From Natronobiforma cellulositropha (GTDB taxonomy: Archaea; Halobacteriota; Halobacteria; Halobacteriales; Natrialbaceae): DNA of 64,000 bases. Positions 36,094 to 44,653 of the stretch are shown one piece after another (the stretch's first letter is position 1; each line of letters begins with the position of its first letter). The notes beneath the pieces are model-generated. The model was not told where the DNA came from. It did not search any database and worked only from the letters and a program-made list of their open reading frames with translations. Made by a program: the position numbers and the translations under genes. The stretch lies in assembly GCF_025629245.1 (NCBI RefSeq), contig NZ_JANZXN010000017.1, positions 1 through 64,000 of the forward strand. The letters run 5' to 3'.

Positions 36094-37375
36094 CACCCTC
36101 ACCGCCCGACGCGTGCGTCTGTGCTGGCTCGACGAGGCTCGTCCCCTCGCTCGTCTCCGGTGTCGGCAACCCGAGAAGGTCGAGCGTGGTCGGGAACAGG
36201 TCGACCATGGCGACCTCCTCGAAGCCTACGAGTCGACGACCCGGTGCGTGTACCAGCAACCCACCCTGGTCGTCGATCACCTCCGGTGCGTAGCCGTGCA
36301 TTCCCGCGACGGTTTGCCCGCCCCGGTGAAAGTAGTTCGGTTCGATCACCGTTCCCGGTTCGACGAGGACGAACAGGTCGCCGTAGCGGTCGTCACCGAA
36401 CCGGATCCGGTACCGGCGTTCGTCGTCCTCGTCGAGGATGCGACTGGCTGGCAGCGACCGGACCACTTCGCTCACCGCCTCGCGGGTCGCCTCGTCGTCG
36501 AACCAGAAGCGGGCGATCGTCGAGTCGAGAAAGAGGTCGAAGCCGTCGCCCGGCTGGAGACCTGCCGCCTCGAGCGCGCCGAGGACGTCGATCGTCGACT
36601 CGACGCCGACCATTCCGTGGTCGCCGAACAACACGAGGTTGACCGTCTCGTAGTGGGCGTCGTAGTGGGTGTATACCGCCTCGACCAGCCTATCGACGCG
36701 CTCGAGTCCGCCGTCGATTTCGTCGGCGTCGGGTCCGTGTGCGTGTCCGAGTCCGTCCAGTTGCGAGAGGTGGAGGTAGACGAACGACGGCCGTCTCGAG
36801 GCGGCCTCCATACACGACTCGGCACACGCCTCGTCGGAGTCGTACCCCGTCGTCAGCGGCCAGCCGAAGTACGCCCACTCGCGGTCGCTCGCACGCAAGC
36901 AGTCGAACACCGTCTGCTGTTCGACGTAGTGTTCGTGCCACGGTAGTTCCTTCTCGGCGAAGTCGAACCGGTGCAGTTCGTCGAGCGGCACGTCGGCGGG
37001 GGTGGCGTACTCCGCGAGCGCCGAGTGAGGCGTCCGGTACCTGACGTAGCGCTCGAGTCCTCGCCTGATGGCCCAGTCGACGATCCGTCGGTTGTCGAAC
37101 CAGGCCGGCACGTATCGGGCGACCGAGAAGGGCGCCTCTGCGGTGTGCTCGGCCGTTCGAAACATCGTGCTAATCCCGCTGGTCTCGGGATAGAGACCGG
37201 CGAAGAAGGCCGGTCTGACCTGGAAGCCGAACGGTTCCCGGACGCGACCGTACGCGCCCTCGTCGGCGAGTGCGGCGATGAAAGGCGTCCGCTCGGGGCT
37301 GGGGTAGTCGTTTCTGAACGCGTCGACCAGGATCACGAGAGTGACCGACGCGTCGCTCGCCGTCGGTTCGCTCAC
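36086..37375 (-). CDS. type I phosphodiesterase / alkaline-phosphatase-superfamily protein
   Basis: The 429-residue protein belongs to the alkaline phosphatase superfamily. An early metal and nucleophile region contains VDAFRNDY and TPFIAALADEGA. A central metal motif is QLDGLGHAHGPD, a third is LFGDHGM, and a final His is near AGMHGYAPE. It may hydrolyse or transfer phosphodiester groups on a nucleotide sugar, lipid carrier or glycan. No signal peptide or membrane helix is seen, so it likely works in the cytoplasm. The GTG at 37375 overlaps the upstream GT4 stop by four bases. The link to glycan phosphate chemistry is inferred from the operon. Confidence 0.85.
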   Translation of the reverse strand: MSEPTASDASVTLVILVDAFRNDYPSPERTPFIAALADEGAYGRVREPFGFQVRPAFFAGLYPETSGISTMFRTAEHTAEAPFSVARYVPAWFDNRRIVDWAIRRGLERYVRYRTPHSALAEYATPADVPLDELHRFDFAEKELPWHEHYVEQQTVFDCLRASDREWAYFGWPLTTGYDSDEACAESCMEAASRRPSFVYLHLSQLDGLGHAHGPDADEIDGGLERVDRLVEAVYTHYDAHYETVNLVLFGDHGMVGVESTIDVLGALEAAGLQPGDGFDLFLDSTIARFWFDDEATREAVSEVVRSLPASRILDEDDERRYRIRFGDDRYGDLFVLVEPGTVIEPNYFHRGGQTVAGMHGYAPEVIDDQGGLLVHAPGRRLVGFEEVAMVDLFPTTLDLLGLPTPETSEGTSLVEPAQTHASGGEGDE

Positions 37376-38550
37376 GTGCGCACCCCCGCGTTCGCGGCCT
37401 GCTCCCAGGCGGAGACGAACGTCTCGGCGACCCGCTCTTTCGAGAAGCGCTCGAGGACGGCCGCCCTCGCATTCGCTCCGAGTTCTGCGCGCAACTGTGG
37501 ATCGTCGACGAGCGTCCGCACCGCGTCGGCGATTCCCGCTGCCGATCGCTCCTCGACGAGCATTCCGTCGACGCCGTCTCTCACGACCCACGGAATCGCC
37601 CCCGACTCGCTCGCGACGACCGGGAGCCCGGCGCTCATCGCTTCGGCGTAGACGACGCCGAAGTACTCCTCCCAGCGCTCAGTTCGCAGCGAGTGGAGCG
37701 CGAAGATATCCGCCTGTCGGTACCGCTCGTGAATCCGGGCGTGGTCGACGACGCCGTGGAGTGTTACCTGCTCTGTTAGCCCCGCGGCGTCGAGGCGTCG
37801 CTCGAGGTCCCCTCGCAACGGCCCGTCGCCGACGACCTCCCACTCGAGGTCGACACCGTCGTCTACGAGCGTCGTGATCGCTTCGAGGAGGTACTCGTAG
37901 CCCTTCCGCTGCTCGAGCCGTCCGATCGTGAGGACCGTGATCGGTCCCGTCCGATCCGTCCGGTCGGTCGCCGGTGGTGCGAACACGTCGGTGTCGATCG
38001 GGTGGCCGGGGTAGACCACCCGCTCACTCTCGGTCTCGAGCAGCCCCAGCCGCTGGAACCGCTCGGCCGCGAGCGGTGTGATACAGAGGATGGAACCGGC
38101 AGCGTCCATCACCTCGCGTGCGCGCCGGTCGTTCACGGGAGTCGACAGTGTCAACGTGACTGACGAGCCACAGACGATGCCCGCTTCGAGGCGGCGTGCG
38201 CCTTCGAGTGCCCGCCACGCGTACGGATAGAGCGTCGGATCGGAGGTCTCGACGACGTCGTAGTCGCCGTCCGCGAGGACCGCACCGAGTGACGAGTAAT
38301 CGCTCGAGACGAAGTCGTATCGCGAGGTGACCTTGTTGAATCCCTTTCTCGCGAGACAGCGCACCCGGTCTCTCGCATCCGGTCGTACCTCGACGACGGA
38401 GAGCGTATCACTCTGTAATCCGTTTCGTCGGTCCGCGACGACATCGATCGTCACGTCGGACGTCGCACAGATGTGCTCGTAACAGCGCAACTGCGCGTCG
38501 AACGACGTGTTGTTTCTGGCTGGCACGGGTCTCGCGATGGCGACGTTCAT
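37372..38550 (-). CDS. glycosyltransferase, family 4 (GT-B)
   Basis: The 392-residue transferase has the mid-region VLTIGRLEQRKGYEYLLEAI, and a C-terminal EEYFGVVYAEAMSAGLPVV segment that provides the EX7E pair. The N-terminal half is divergent, with ARPVPARNNTSF in place of the usual glycine-rich loop. ATG 38550 (MNVAIARP) fits the first strand; an upstream ATG at 38580 would add ten unlikely residues. It is translationally coupled to the phosphodiesterase gene (overlap of four bases). Confidence 0.9.
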   Translation of the reverse strand: MNVAIARPVPARNNTSFDAQLRCYEHICATSDVTIDVVADRRNGLQSDTLSVVEVRPDARDRVRCLARKGFNKVTSRYDFVSSDYSSLGAVLADGDYDVVETSDPTLYPYAWRALEGARRLEAGIVCGSSVTLTLSTPVNDRRAREVMDAAGSILCITPLAAERFQRLGLLETESERVVYPGHPIDTDVFAPPATDRTDRTGPITVLTIGRLEQRKGYEYLLEAITTLVDDGVDLEWEVVGDGPLRGDLERRLDAAGLTEQVTLHGVVDHARIHERYRQADIFALHSLRTERWEEYFGVVYAEAMSAGLPVVASESGAIPWVVRDGVDGMLVEERSAAGIADAVRTLVDDPQLRAELGANARAAVLERFSKERVAETFVSAWEQAANAGVRT

Positions 38551-38610
38551 TAGTCGATATCTCGACAGTGGTGGCTCCACCTCTTACCCATTACGGCGAG
38601 GGGATGGCCG

Positions 38611-39684
38611 TCACGGGCGGTGTTCGAGGAGCGCCTCGAGCGCGTCGTACCAGTAATCGGTCGTTGGCCCGTCCCGTCTCGTGATTCGCGTGAGAATGTG
38701 AAAGACGACCACGCCGCCGGGAAACGTCCCTCGCTCGAAGACGAGCGGGCCCGCATCGCTCGCGTACGCGTTCGCAATCGCCCCGCCAGTCCCAGTGTTC
38801 CGGACTATCTCCTCGAGGACGCCGGTGTCGCCAGTGTTCGCGGCGTGGGTGGCGAACAGTTTGACGAAATCGCCCACCGCGTAGTCGACCTTGCTGTCTT
38901 CCCAGTCGAGTATCTGGACGCCGTCAGCCGTCGCAAGGAGGTTTCCGACGTGGAAGTCGCCGTGGACGCGACAGCGCCTGAGCGACGGTGGCAACTCGAG
39001 TTGATCGAGCAGGTCCAGCGCGCGTTCGACCACCGGGTCGTCGTCCCAGCCGCGCTCGCGTACGGTCGTCTCGAGGTGCCGTTGCGCCTCGTTCATCGCC
39101 ACGGTCGTCGACGGCTCGCGGCTGTACAGCGCACACAGCGACCGCAGTGCAGGCCGAATCGCGTCCCAGCCGGCGACCGGACCAGTGAGTTCTCGCCCCG
39201 CGAGGTAGCGCTCGACGAGGTACGGGTACGCGTCGTTCGTCTCGAGTACTGGCGGCGTGTGAACCGTCTCGGGCAGTCGCGTTCTGAGGTCGATCTCCCG
39301 TCGGAGTGCGGCCGCGGCCGACCCGTCCGCCCGCTCGCGCGGGAACGTCACCACCCGCTCGCCGTCGAAGTCGATGCCGGTCGTCCGGTAGCCGATGCAG
39401 AACAGATCGAACGCCGTCTCCGCTGGCACCACAACTGGGCACGCGGAGAACGACCACACCAGTCGGCTCGCTGCCGGATACGCCGAGAGTGCGCCCATCG
39501 CTGTCGAGGCGAACCGCGCGGGTAGCCCGGGACCATCGATCCGGGTCGAGAGAAAGCGCAGTGCCTCCCGGTTCGGCCGAAAGAGATATCGGTAGGTCCC
39601 GGGCTTCCAGGAGAGGTACGTCCGCTCGACGGTCGTCTCTCCGTACGCCGCCGAGAACCGCTCGAGTTCCTCAGTCTCGCTCAT
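38611..39684 (-). CDS. phosphotransferase, aminoglycoside/choline-kinase fold
   Basis: The 357-residue protein has a kinase-like fold with the catalytic loop CRVHGDFHVGNLL and the metal motif QILDWEDSKVDYAVGD. The N-terminal lobe is unusually long and includes a Cys- and Tyr-rich hydrophobic stretch (WSFSACPVVVPAET, LFCIGYR). This family phosphorylates small molecules, sugars or lipids. Lying between a flippase and a GT4 gene, it may phosphorylate a sugar, polyol or lipid head group during glycan assembly. The true substrate is unknown, and antibiotic resistance is not implied. ATG 39684 (MSETEELERF) is the first ATG after the flippase stop. Confidence 0.8.
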   Translation of the reverse strand: MSETEELERFSAAYGETTVERTYLSWKPGTYRYLFRPNREALRFLSTRIDGPGLPARFASTAMGALSAYPAASRLVWSFSACPVVVPAETAFDLFCIGYRTTGIDFDGERVVTFPRERADGSAAAALRREIDLRTRLPETVHTPPVLETNDAYPYLVERYLAGRELTGPVAGWDAIRPALRSLCALYSREPSTTVAMNEAQRHLETTVRERGWDDDPVVERALDLLDQLELPPSLRRCRVHGDFHVGNLLATADGVQILDWEDSKVDYAVGDFVKLFATHAANTGDTGVLEEIVRNTGTGGAIANAYASDAGPLVFERGTFPGGVVVFHILTRITRRDGPTTDYWYDALEALLEHRP

Positions 39685-39778
39685 TCGCGTTTCCCCTCTG
39701 CGCTCGCTGCCGGCCGGTGTCGGCCATCTCTCTCGAGTGGTCACGGTCGGCCCAAAGAGATGCCGGTTCGCCTGCGGG

Positions 39779-41212
39779 TTACCCCGGCAACTCGAGGCCG
39801 ACGTTCCGGTTGACGGTCGTCCTGAACGTCCGCGAGATGGCGTAGAGGACGGCGAAGTAGACGCCAGCACCGACCGTGACGAGCACGAGCGTGAGGAGGA
39901 TGTTGTGTCCGACGAGTCCGTAGCTCGACTCGAGGTGGAGACCGCCGTAGACGGAGGGGACCATCGCGAGGGCGGCGATCCACTGGTGGGCAATCATCGT
40001 GTAGGGAACGCGAAAGTGCACCGCCCGGCGGAGGTAGACGAAGGCGACGCAGAGGGCGACGAACGCCGAGAGACCGGTGGCGACCGCCGCACCGATCCAG
40101 CCGAACGCGTAGACGAGGGCGACGTTGAAGACGACGTTCGCGACGATGAACGTCGTGTTGACGCGGAACGCGAGGTCGGGCCGGTCGATCGCGTTCAGGC
40201 TGTTTCCGAGCTGTTTCTGATAGCTGTAGACGAGCAAGGCGGCGAGCAAGATGGTCAGGACGGTCGCTCCGACGCGGAACTCGTCGCCGTAGATTCTGAG
40301 GATGCGCTCGCCGAGTAGTGCGCCGCCGACGAAACCGGGGATCATCACCAGCCCCGCGTACGCGATCGAGTCGGTGATGAGTGCAGAGACACCGTCGTCG
40401 TCGGCTTCGGCGGCGCGTTTGCTGATTTCCGGGAACAGCGTCGCACTGACCGACGAGCCGAAGAGGTCGAGGAACTTCGATATCGTCCACGCGACGGAGT
40501 AGATGCCGACCAGACCTGCGGGGACGAACACCCCCAGCACGAGTATATCAACATTCTTGAACGTCTGCGAGGTCACCGAGCCGAGCCAGGAGAACTTCGC
40601 GTACTCGAAGAGACTCCGAAAGTGCCTGAGCGCGGGCTTTCGAAAGCGAATCGTGACGAACGACAGCCCGACGACGACGGCGACTGCCGCGCCGAGAACG
40701 TACCCGAAGAGCATGCCGGTCAGTCCATAGCCAGCGACGACGAGTCCGACCTGGATGACGCTCCGACTCGCGACCTTGATCGGTGACAACAGTCCCGCGA
40801 GGTGAACCAGGTGGTTCCCCATGAGGACGGCACTGACGAGCGACTGGGCCAGCCCTACGAGCATGAGCAGGACGATGAACTCGCCGACGGAGAGACCGAT
40901 GTACGCCGTCAGCTGTTCGTCGAACACCAGGACGAAACCGATCAACACGGTGAACAACGCAGCCATCAGGATCGCTCCCGCAGTGAAGTACGCCTCCCGT
41001 TCCTCGCCCTCACTGATCCGCTTGGTCGTCGCCGTCGAGACGCCCATCGTCCCGCCGAGTTTCAGCCACGAGGCGACCGCCAGGACGAGTGCGTAGAAGC
41101 CGAGTACCTCCGCTCCGAGTTCTCTGGCGAAGTAGATCGTCGCCAGGAACCCGATCGCCGACGCGAGCGCTGACGACCCGAAGTGTACGACCGAGGTTTG
41201 ACCGAGTCTCAT
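39779..41212 (-). CDS. polysaccharide/oligosaccharide flippase (Wzx or AglR type)
   Basis: The 477-residue protein has about 14 hydrophobic segments and the MATE-like flippase start SVVHFGSSALASAIGFLATIY. It carries charged residues within the membrane half (ISKFLDLFGSSVSATLFPEISK) that are typical of polysaccharide biosynthesis exporters. It should turn a lipid-linked glycan from the inner to the outer face for AglB. ATG 41212 is preferred to a GTG at 41224. The promoter region upstream contains a palindromic repeat, so the adjacent kinase gene at 41438 may be a separate transcript. Confidence 0.92.
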   Translation of the reverse strand: MRLGQTSVVHFGSSALASAIGFLATIYFARELGAEVLGFYALVLAVASWLKLGGTMGVSTATTKRISEGEEREAYFTAGAILMAALFTVLIGFVLVFDEQLTAYIGLSVGEFIVLLMLVGLAQSLVSAVLMGNHLVHLAGLLSPIKVASRSVIQVGLVVAGYGLTGMLFGYVLGAAVAVVVGLSFVTIRFRKPALRHFRSLFEYAKFSWLGSVTSQTFKNVDILVLGVFVPAGLVGIYSVAWTISKFLDLFGSSVSATLFPEISKRAAEADDDGVSALITDSIAYAGLVMIPGFVGGALLGERILRIYGDEFRVGATVLTILLAALLVYSYQKQLGNSLNAIDRPDLAFRVNTTFIVANVVFNVALVYAFGWIGAAVATGLSAFVALCVAFVYLRRAVHFRVPYTMIAHQWIAALAMVPSVYGGLHLESSYGLVGHNILLTLVLVTVGAGVYFAVLYAISRTFRTTVNRNVGLELPG

Positions 41213-41345
41213 TGTCCTGTTCACCGCGCCCGGCGACCACTGGCCGGCGTTTTCGCCGAGTGACCGCTTACTGAACCCGTCCCCACCCTGCGGCCATAAG
41301 TGTGCTCATCGATACGTTCGCTGGAGCGTGTCCGTTCGACGCCTA

Positions 41346-41431
41346 CTATAGTAGCCACTGCAAGTCAGTGCACACCTGATCGCCAGACGGGTCGGCGATC
41401 AGTGTGTAACTCGTTGCAGTTGTCACTATAG
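41346..41431. repeat. palindromic intergenic repeat, copy 2 (complete)
   Basis: An 86-base element bounded by CTATAGT at 41346-41352 and ACTATAG at 41425-41431, which are exact reverse complements. Inside, CACTGCAA pairs with TTGCAGTTG, and CACACCTGATCGCC pairs with GGCGATCAGTGTGT around a nine-base loop, so nearly the whole element folds into one hairpin. It matches copy 1 (24884-24962) with five mismatches over 79 bases. It lies between the flippase and kinase genes. No ORF is present. Confidence 0.85.
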
Positions 41432-41437
41432 CCGCTG

Positions 41438-42412
41438 TCACTGCTCGCACTCTCTGCGAACGATCCGTCTGATGAGCCGCCCATCTGTCCACTTCGTGAG
41501 CTGAAACCCTCGCTTCAAACCGTCGTCCTCGACGTACCGATTCAGCATGTGACAGTAGTAGTAGAGCCGAAGCGATCGATACGCCGTCGCGCGAGGGTCG
41601 ACCGGTATGCCCGTCGAGTCGTACCCGGCCCAGAACGCCTCGAGCAGTCGCCGTCGCTGTCCGTCCCGCGCGTACGGCAATCGCCCCGTCATGAGCGTGA
41701 CGCCGATGTCTGCCTTCACGAGGTCGCTCGCGAAGAGACGGTCGGCGAACGCCACGTCGATCAGGTCGACGTCGCCGCCGCAGTAGTAGATGTTGTGTGG
41801 ACTCAGGTCGCAGTGACTCGTCGCCACGGCGAACTCGACCCCACCCAGTCGCTCGAGGCGCTCGCGAACGGTCGCCGTGACCGCAGACCCGAGACCGAGG
41901 TGCTCGAGCGACGCACGGACCTCCTCGAGCCGCTGGTCGTGGGGTGCGATTGTCGCCACTGGAACCGACTCGCGTCGCGTCGCGGCGTGTAGCGTCCCGA
42001 CCGTCTCGCCGATCGTTGCGAACGCCGATTCGAGACCTGCCCGTTGCAGCCGCCAGATTCCGGGGAGCAACGCGAACGGGAGAACCGTCGAGAGCGGTCT
42101 CCCCCGCGCGGGATGGCTGACGAGCAGGGACGGCGTACCGTCGAGGACGCTCGTGGTCGGCGTCTCGATGTCGACGCGACCCAGCACCTCGCGGACGGTC
42201 TGTGCGCGCTCGCCTCGGACGGTGCGAACGTACAGTTCCGCCGGCAGGTCGTCGTTGTCAACGCTCACACGGTAGACGACGTCGAACGGCCCTGACTTCT
42301 CGGCGACGACGGTCGCTGTGTCGGCCGCGATATCGGCCGCCGCCAGCCGACTCGCGATCTCTTCGCTCGTCGGCCGGTGGGTGGGGGTCGTCGACTCGTG
42401 AGCGTCTGTCAT
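41438..42412 (-). CDS. phosphotransferase-fold protein, second copy in the cluster
   Basis: The 324-residue kinase-like protein has SHCDLSPHNIYY, where the catalytic loop reads HCD rather than the more usual HGD, and VDLIDVAFADRLFASDLVK as metal motif. It is distinct in sequence from the 38611 protein, so the two are not recent duplicates. An N-terminal Thr- and His-rich stretch (about 30 residues) is probably disordered. ATG 42412 is chosen; ATG 42484 would add 24 low-complexity residues. The substrate is unknown. Its stop is six bases from the palindromic repeat. Confidence 0.75.
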   Translation of the reverse strand: MTDAHESTTPTHRPTSEEIASRLAAADIAADTATVVAEKSGPFDVVYRVSVDNDDLPAELYVRTVRGERAQTVREVLGRVDIETPTTSVLDGTPSLLVSHPARGRPLSTVLPFALLPGIWRLQRAGLESAFATIGETVGTLHAATRRESVPVATIAPHDQRLEEVRASLEHLGLGSAVTATVRERLERLGGVEFAVATSHCDLSPHNIYYCGGDVDLIDVAFADRLFASDLVKADIGVTLMTGRLPYARDGQRRRLLEAFWAGYDSTGIPVDPRATAYRSLRLYYYCHMLNRYVEDDGLKRGFQLTKWTDGRLIRRIVRRECEQ

Positions 42413-42582
42413 CGGTGTCGTCGCACTCGTCGGTGCGTGCTGGTTTGTTTCATTCCCCACCTCTCGAAAGCGCTTTCGATACATCGGCGCGCCCGTGCCG
42501 ACCTCGAGCGAGACCGTCGGGTGCACCTGTCACAGTGTGGGGAAACGATGCACTTTACTCGGTGGTGTCGTTGGTGACGGCT

Positions 42583-43590
42583 ATGAAAGCGGTGATTCCG
42601 GCGGCGGGCCAGGGGACGCGCCTCTTCCCACACACGCACACGAAACCGAAAGCCATGGTTAGGCTGGCGGGACAGCCGATTCTCGGCCACATTCTCGAGA
42701 GCCTCGCGGAGACGGACATCTCGGAGGTGATCGTCATCGTGGGGACCTCGATGCAGACACAGATCCTCGAGTACGCACTCGACGCGTACGGAGAGGTCTT
42801 CGAGTTCACCTTCGTCGAACAGGCTTCCGCGGAAGGTCTCGGCCACAGCATCTATCAGGCGCGCGAGGCGATCGACGGCGAGCCGATTCTCATCACCCTC
42901 GGCGACATGCTCTTCGAGAACGGTCACGCCAGGTTCCTCGAGATTCACCGTCAGGACGACGCACACGACGGGAGCATCGGCGTCAAGCGTGTGGTCGAAC
43001 CCAGCCACTACGGCGTCGTCGAAGTCGACGGCGACGACGTCGTGAACCTCGTCGAGAAACCCGACGATCCTCCCTCGGATCTGGCGATCAGCGGCGTCTA
43101 CGTCGTCGAGCGAACCGACGCGTTGATGGATGCCCTCGGGCACCTCATCGAGAACGACCTTCGGGGTGCAGGCGGGGAGTTCCAACTCACTGACGCCCTC
43201 CAGCGGATCATCGACGACGGGGTGACCCTCCGGACGTTCGAAGTCGACGAGTGGTACGACTGTGGGCGACCGGAGACCCTCCTCGAGGCGAACCGGGTCC
43301 TGCTCTCGCGAGACTCTCAGACCAGCGACGAGACCTGTGATAACTCCGTGATTATCCCACCGGTCGACTTCGGCCGTGGGGTCACGGTAACGGGTAGTAT
43401 CGTCGGTCCCAACGTCAGTATCGACGACGGCACACACGTCGAGACGTCTATCGTTACGGACAGTATCATCGGCGAGGCGGCGTCGATCGAACAGATCAAT
43501 CTCACCGAGAGCATCGTTGGCGACTTCGCGGAGGTGTGTGGTCAGCCGACGAATCTGAACCTCGGCGACAACAGTTCGATCAACCTATGA
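42583..43590 (+). CDS. aglF: sugar-1-phosphate nucleotidyltransferase (AglF-like)
   Basis: It makes a nucleotide-activated hexose (UDP- or dTDP-glucose type) from NTP and sugar 1-phosphate. The 335-residue protein has the pyrophosphorylase motif GQGTRLFPHTHTKPKAM (residues 9-25), the catalytic LGDML and VEKPDDPPSDLAISG, followed by a C-terminal left-handed beta-helix with hexapeptide repeats. A TATA-like CTTTACTC at 42553-42560 lies about 27 bases before the ATG, fitting a leaderless transcript. The stop overlaps the next ATG (ATGA). The name is by similarity in family and context; the exact sugar is not predictable. Confidence 0.88.
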   Translation: MKAVIPAAGQGTRLFPHTHTKPKAMVRLAGQPILGHILESLAETDISEVIVIVGTSMQTQILEYALDAYGEVFEFTFVEQASAEGLGHSIYQAREAIDGEPILITLGDMLFENGHARFLEIHRQDDAHDGSIGVKRVVEPSHYGVVEVDGDDVVNLVEKPDDPPSDLAISGVYVVERTDALMDALGHLIENDLRGAGGEFQLTDALQRIIDDGVTLRTFEVDEWYDCGRPETLLEANRVLLSRDSQTSDETCDNSVIIPPVDFGRGVTVTGSIVGPNVSIDDGTHVETSIVTDSIIGEAASIEQINLTESIVGDFAEVCGQPTNLNLGDNSSINL

Positions 43591-44546
43591 TGGGGAGACC
43601 ACACGCACTCGTCACCGGCGGCGCAGGCTTCGTCGGCAGCCACCTCGTCGACTCGTTGCTCGCCGACGGCTACCAGGTTACCTCCCTCGACAACTTTGGG
43701 AGCGGCCGCGCGACGAACCTCGAGCACGTCGACTCAGAGCGGTTTCGAAGCCTCGACCACGACGTCTCGGAGCCATTCCCGGACCTCGGTCCCGTCGACT
43801 CCGTCTACCACTTCGCTTCCCGAGCGAGTCCGGCCGACTTCGAGACGCACGCCGTCGAAATCGCCCGAACGAACAGCCTCGGAACGGCGAACGCGCTCGA
43901 GTGCGCCCGCGAACACGACGCGACGGTGATCCTCGCGTCGACAAGCGAAGTGTACGGTGAACCAGAGGTCCACCCACAACCCGAGTCGTACAACGGCAAC
44001 GTCACGGTTCGTGGGCCGCGCGCGCCGTACGACGAGAGCAAACGCTTCTCCGAGGCGCTCGCCGTCGCCTACGAACAGCAGTACGGCGTCGATACCAGGA
44101 CCGTCAGGATCTTCAACACCTACGGCCCGCGGATGTCGCCGACCGACGGGCGGGTAATTCCGAACTTCGTCTCTCAGGCGCTCCGTGGTGACGACCTGAC
44201 CGTCTACGGTGACGGCTCCCAGACGAGGAGTTTCTGCTACGTTTCCGATCTCGTCGCGGGTATCCGAGCGTTCGCCGACGCCCCCACCGACGCCGCCGGT
44301 GAGGTTCTCAACGTCGGCAGCCCCGACGAAGTCACGATTTCGGCGCTCGCAGAACTCGTCCTCGAGGTGATCGAGACGGACTCGAGCGTCCGGTACGAAC
44401 CGCTGCCACAGGACGATCCGACGATACGCCGTCCGGACCTCTCGCGGATCGAACAGCTCCTCGAGTGGACTCCGACCGTCGACCTCGAGACGGGTCTCGA
44501 GCGGACGGTCGAGGCGTTTCGCGACGAACTCGACGGCGACGACTAG
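43587..44546 (+). CDS. SDR nucleotide-sugar enzyme, UDP-glucuronate decarboxylase-like
   Basis: The 319-residue extended SDR protein has the NAD motif GGAGFVGSH (residues 11-19), the active-site YDESK (Y148, K152) and the segment FASRASPADFETH, which is typical of UDP-xylose synthase type enzymes. STSEVYGEPEVHPQ and RIFNTYGPRMSP are shared with that family. Decarboxylation of UDP-glucuronate to UDP-xylose fits with AglM two genes downstream, which makes UDP-glucuronate; a 4-epimerase is the alternative. ATG 43587 is used, although 43590 is also an ATG. Confidence 0.85.
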   Translation: MMGRPHALVTGGAGFVGSHLVDSLLADGYQVTSLDNFGSGRATNLEHVDSERFRSLDHDVSEPFPDLGPVDSVYHFASRASPADFETHAVEIARTNSLGTANALECAREHDATVILASTSEVYGEPEVHPQPESYNGNVTVRGPRAPYDESKRFSEALAVAYEQQYGVDTRTVRIFNTYGPRMSPTDGRVIPNFVSQALRGDDLTVYGDGSQTRSFCYVSDLVAGIRAFADAPTDAAGEVLNVGSPDEVTISALAELVLEVIETDSSVRYEPLPQDDPTIRRPDLSRIEQLLEWTPTVDLETGLERTVEAFRDELDGDD

Positions 44547-44653
44547 GTCGGCCCGGCCGGCAGGGTCACCCGCCCGCTCGCTGGCCGCTCACCGGAGGCT
44601 GTTGAGTCGTTCGAACCGTGGCGTTTTTGCTCGGTCGTCGAGTGTGCTCCGTC

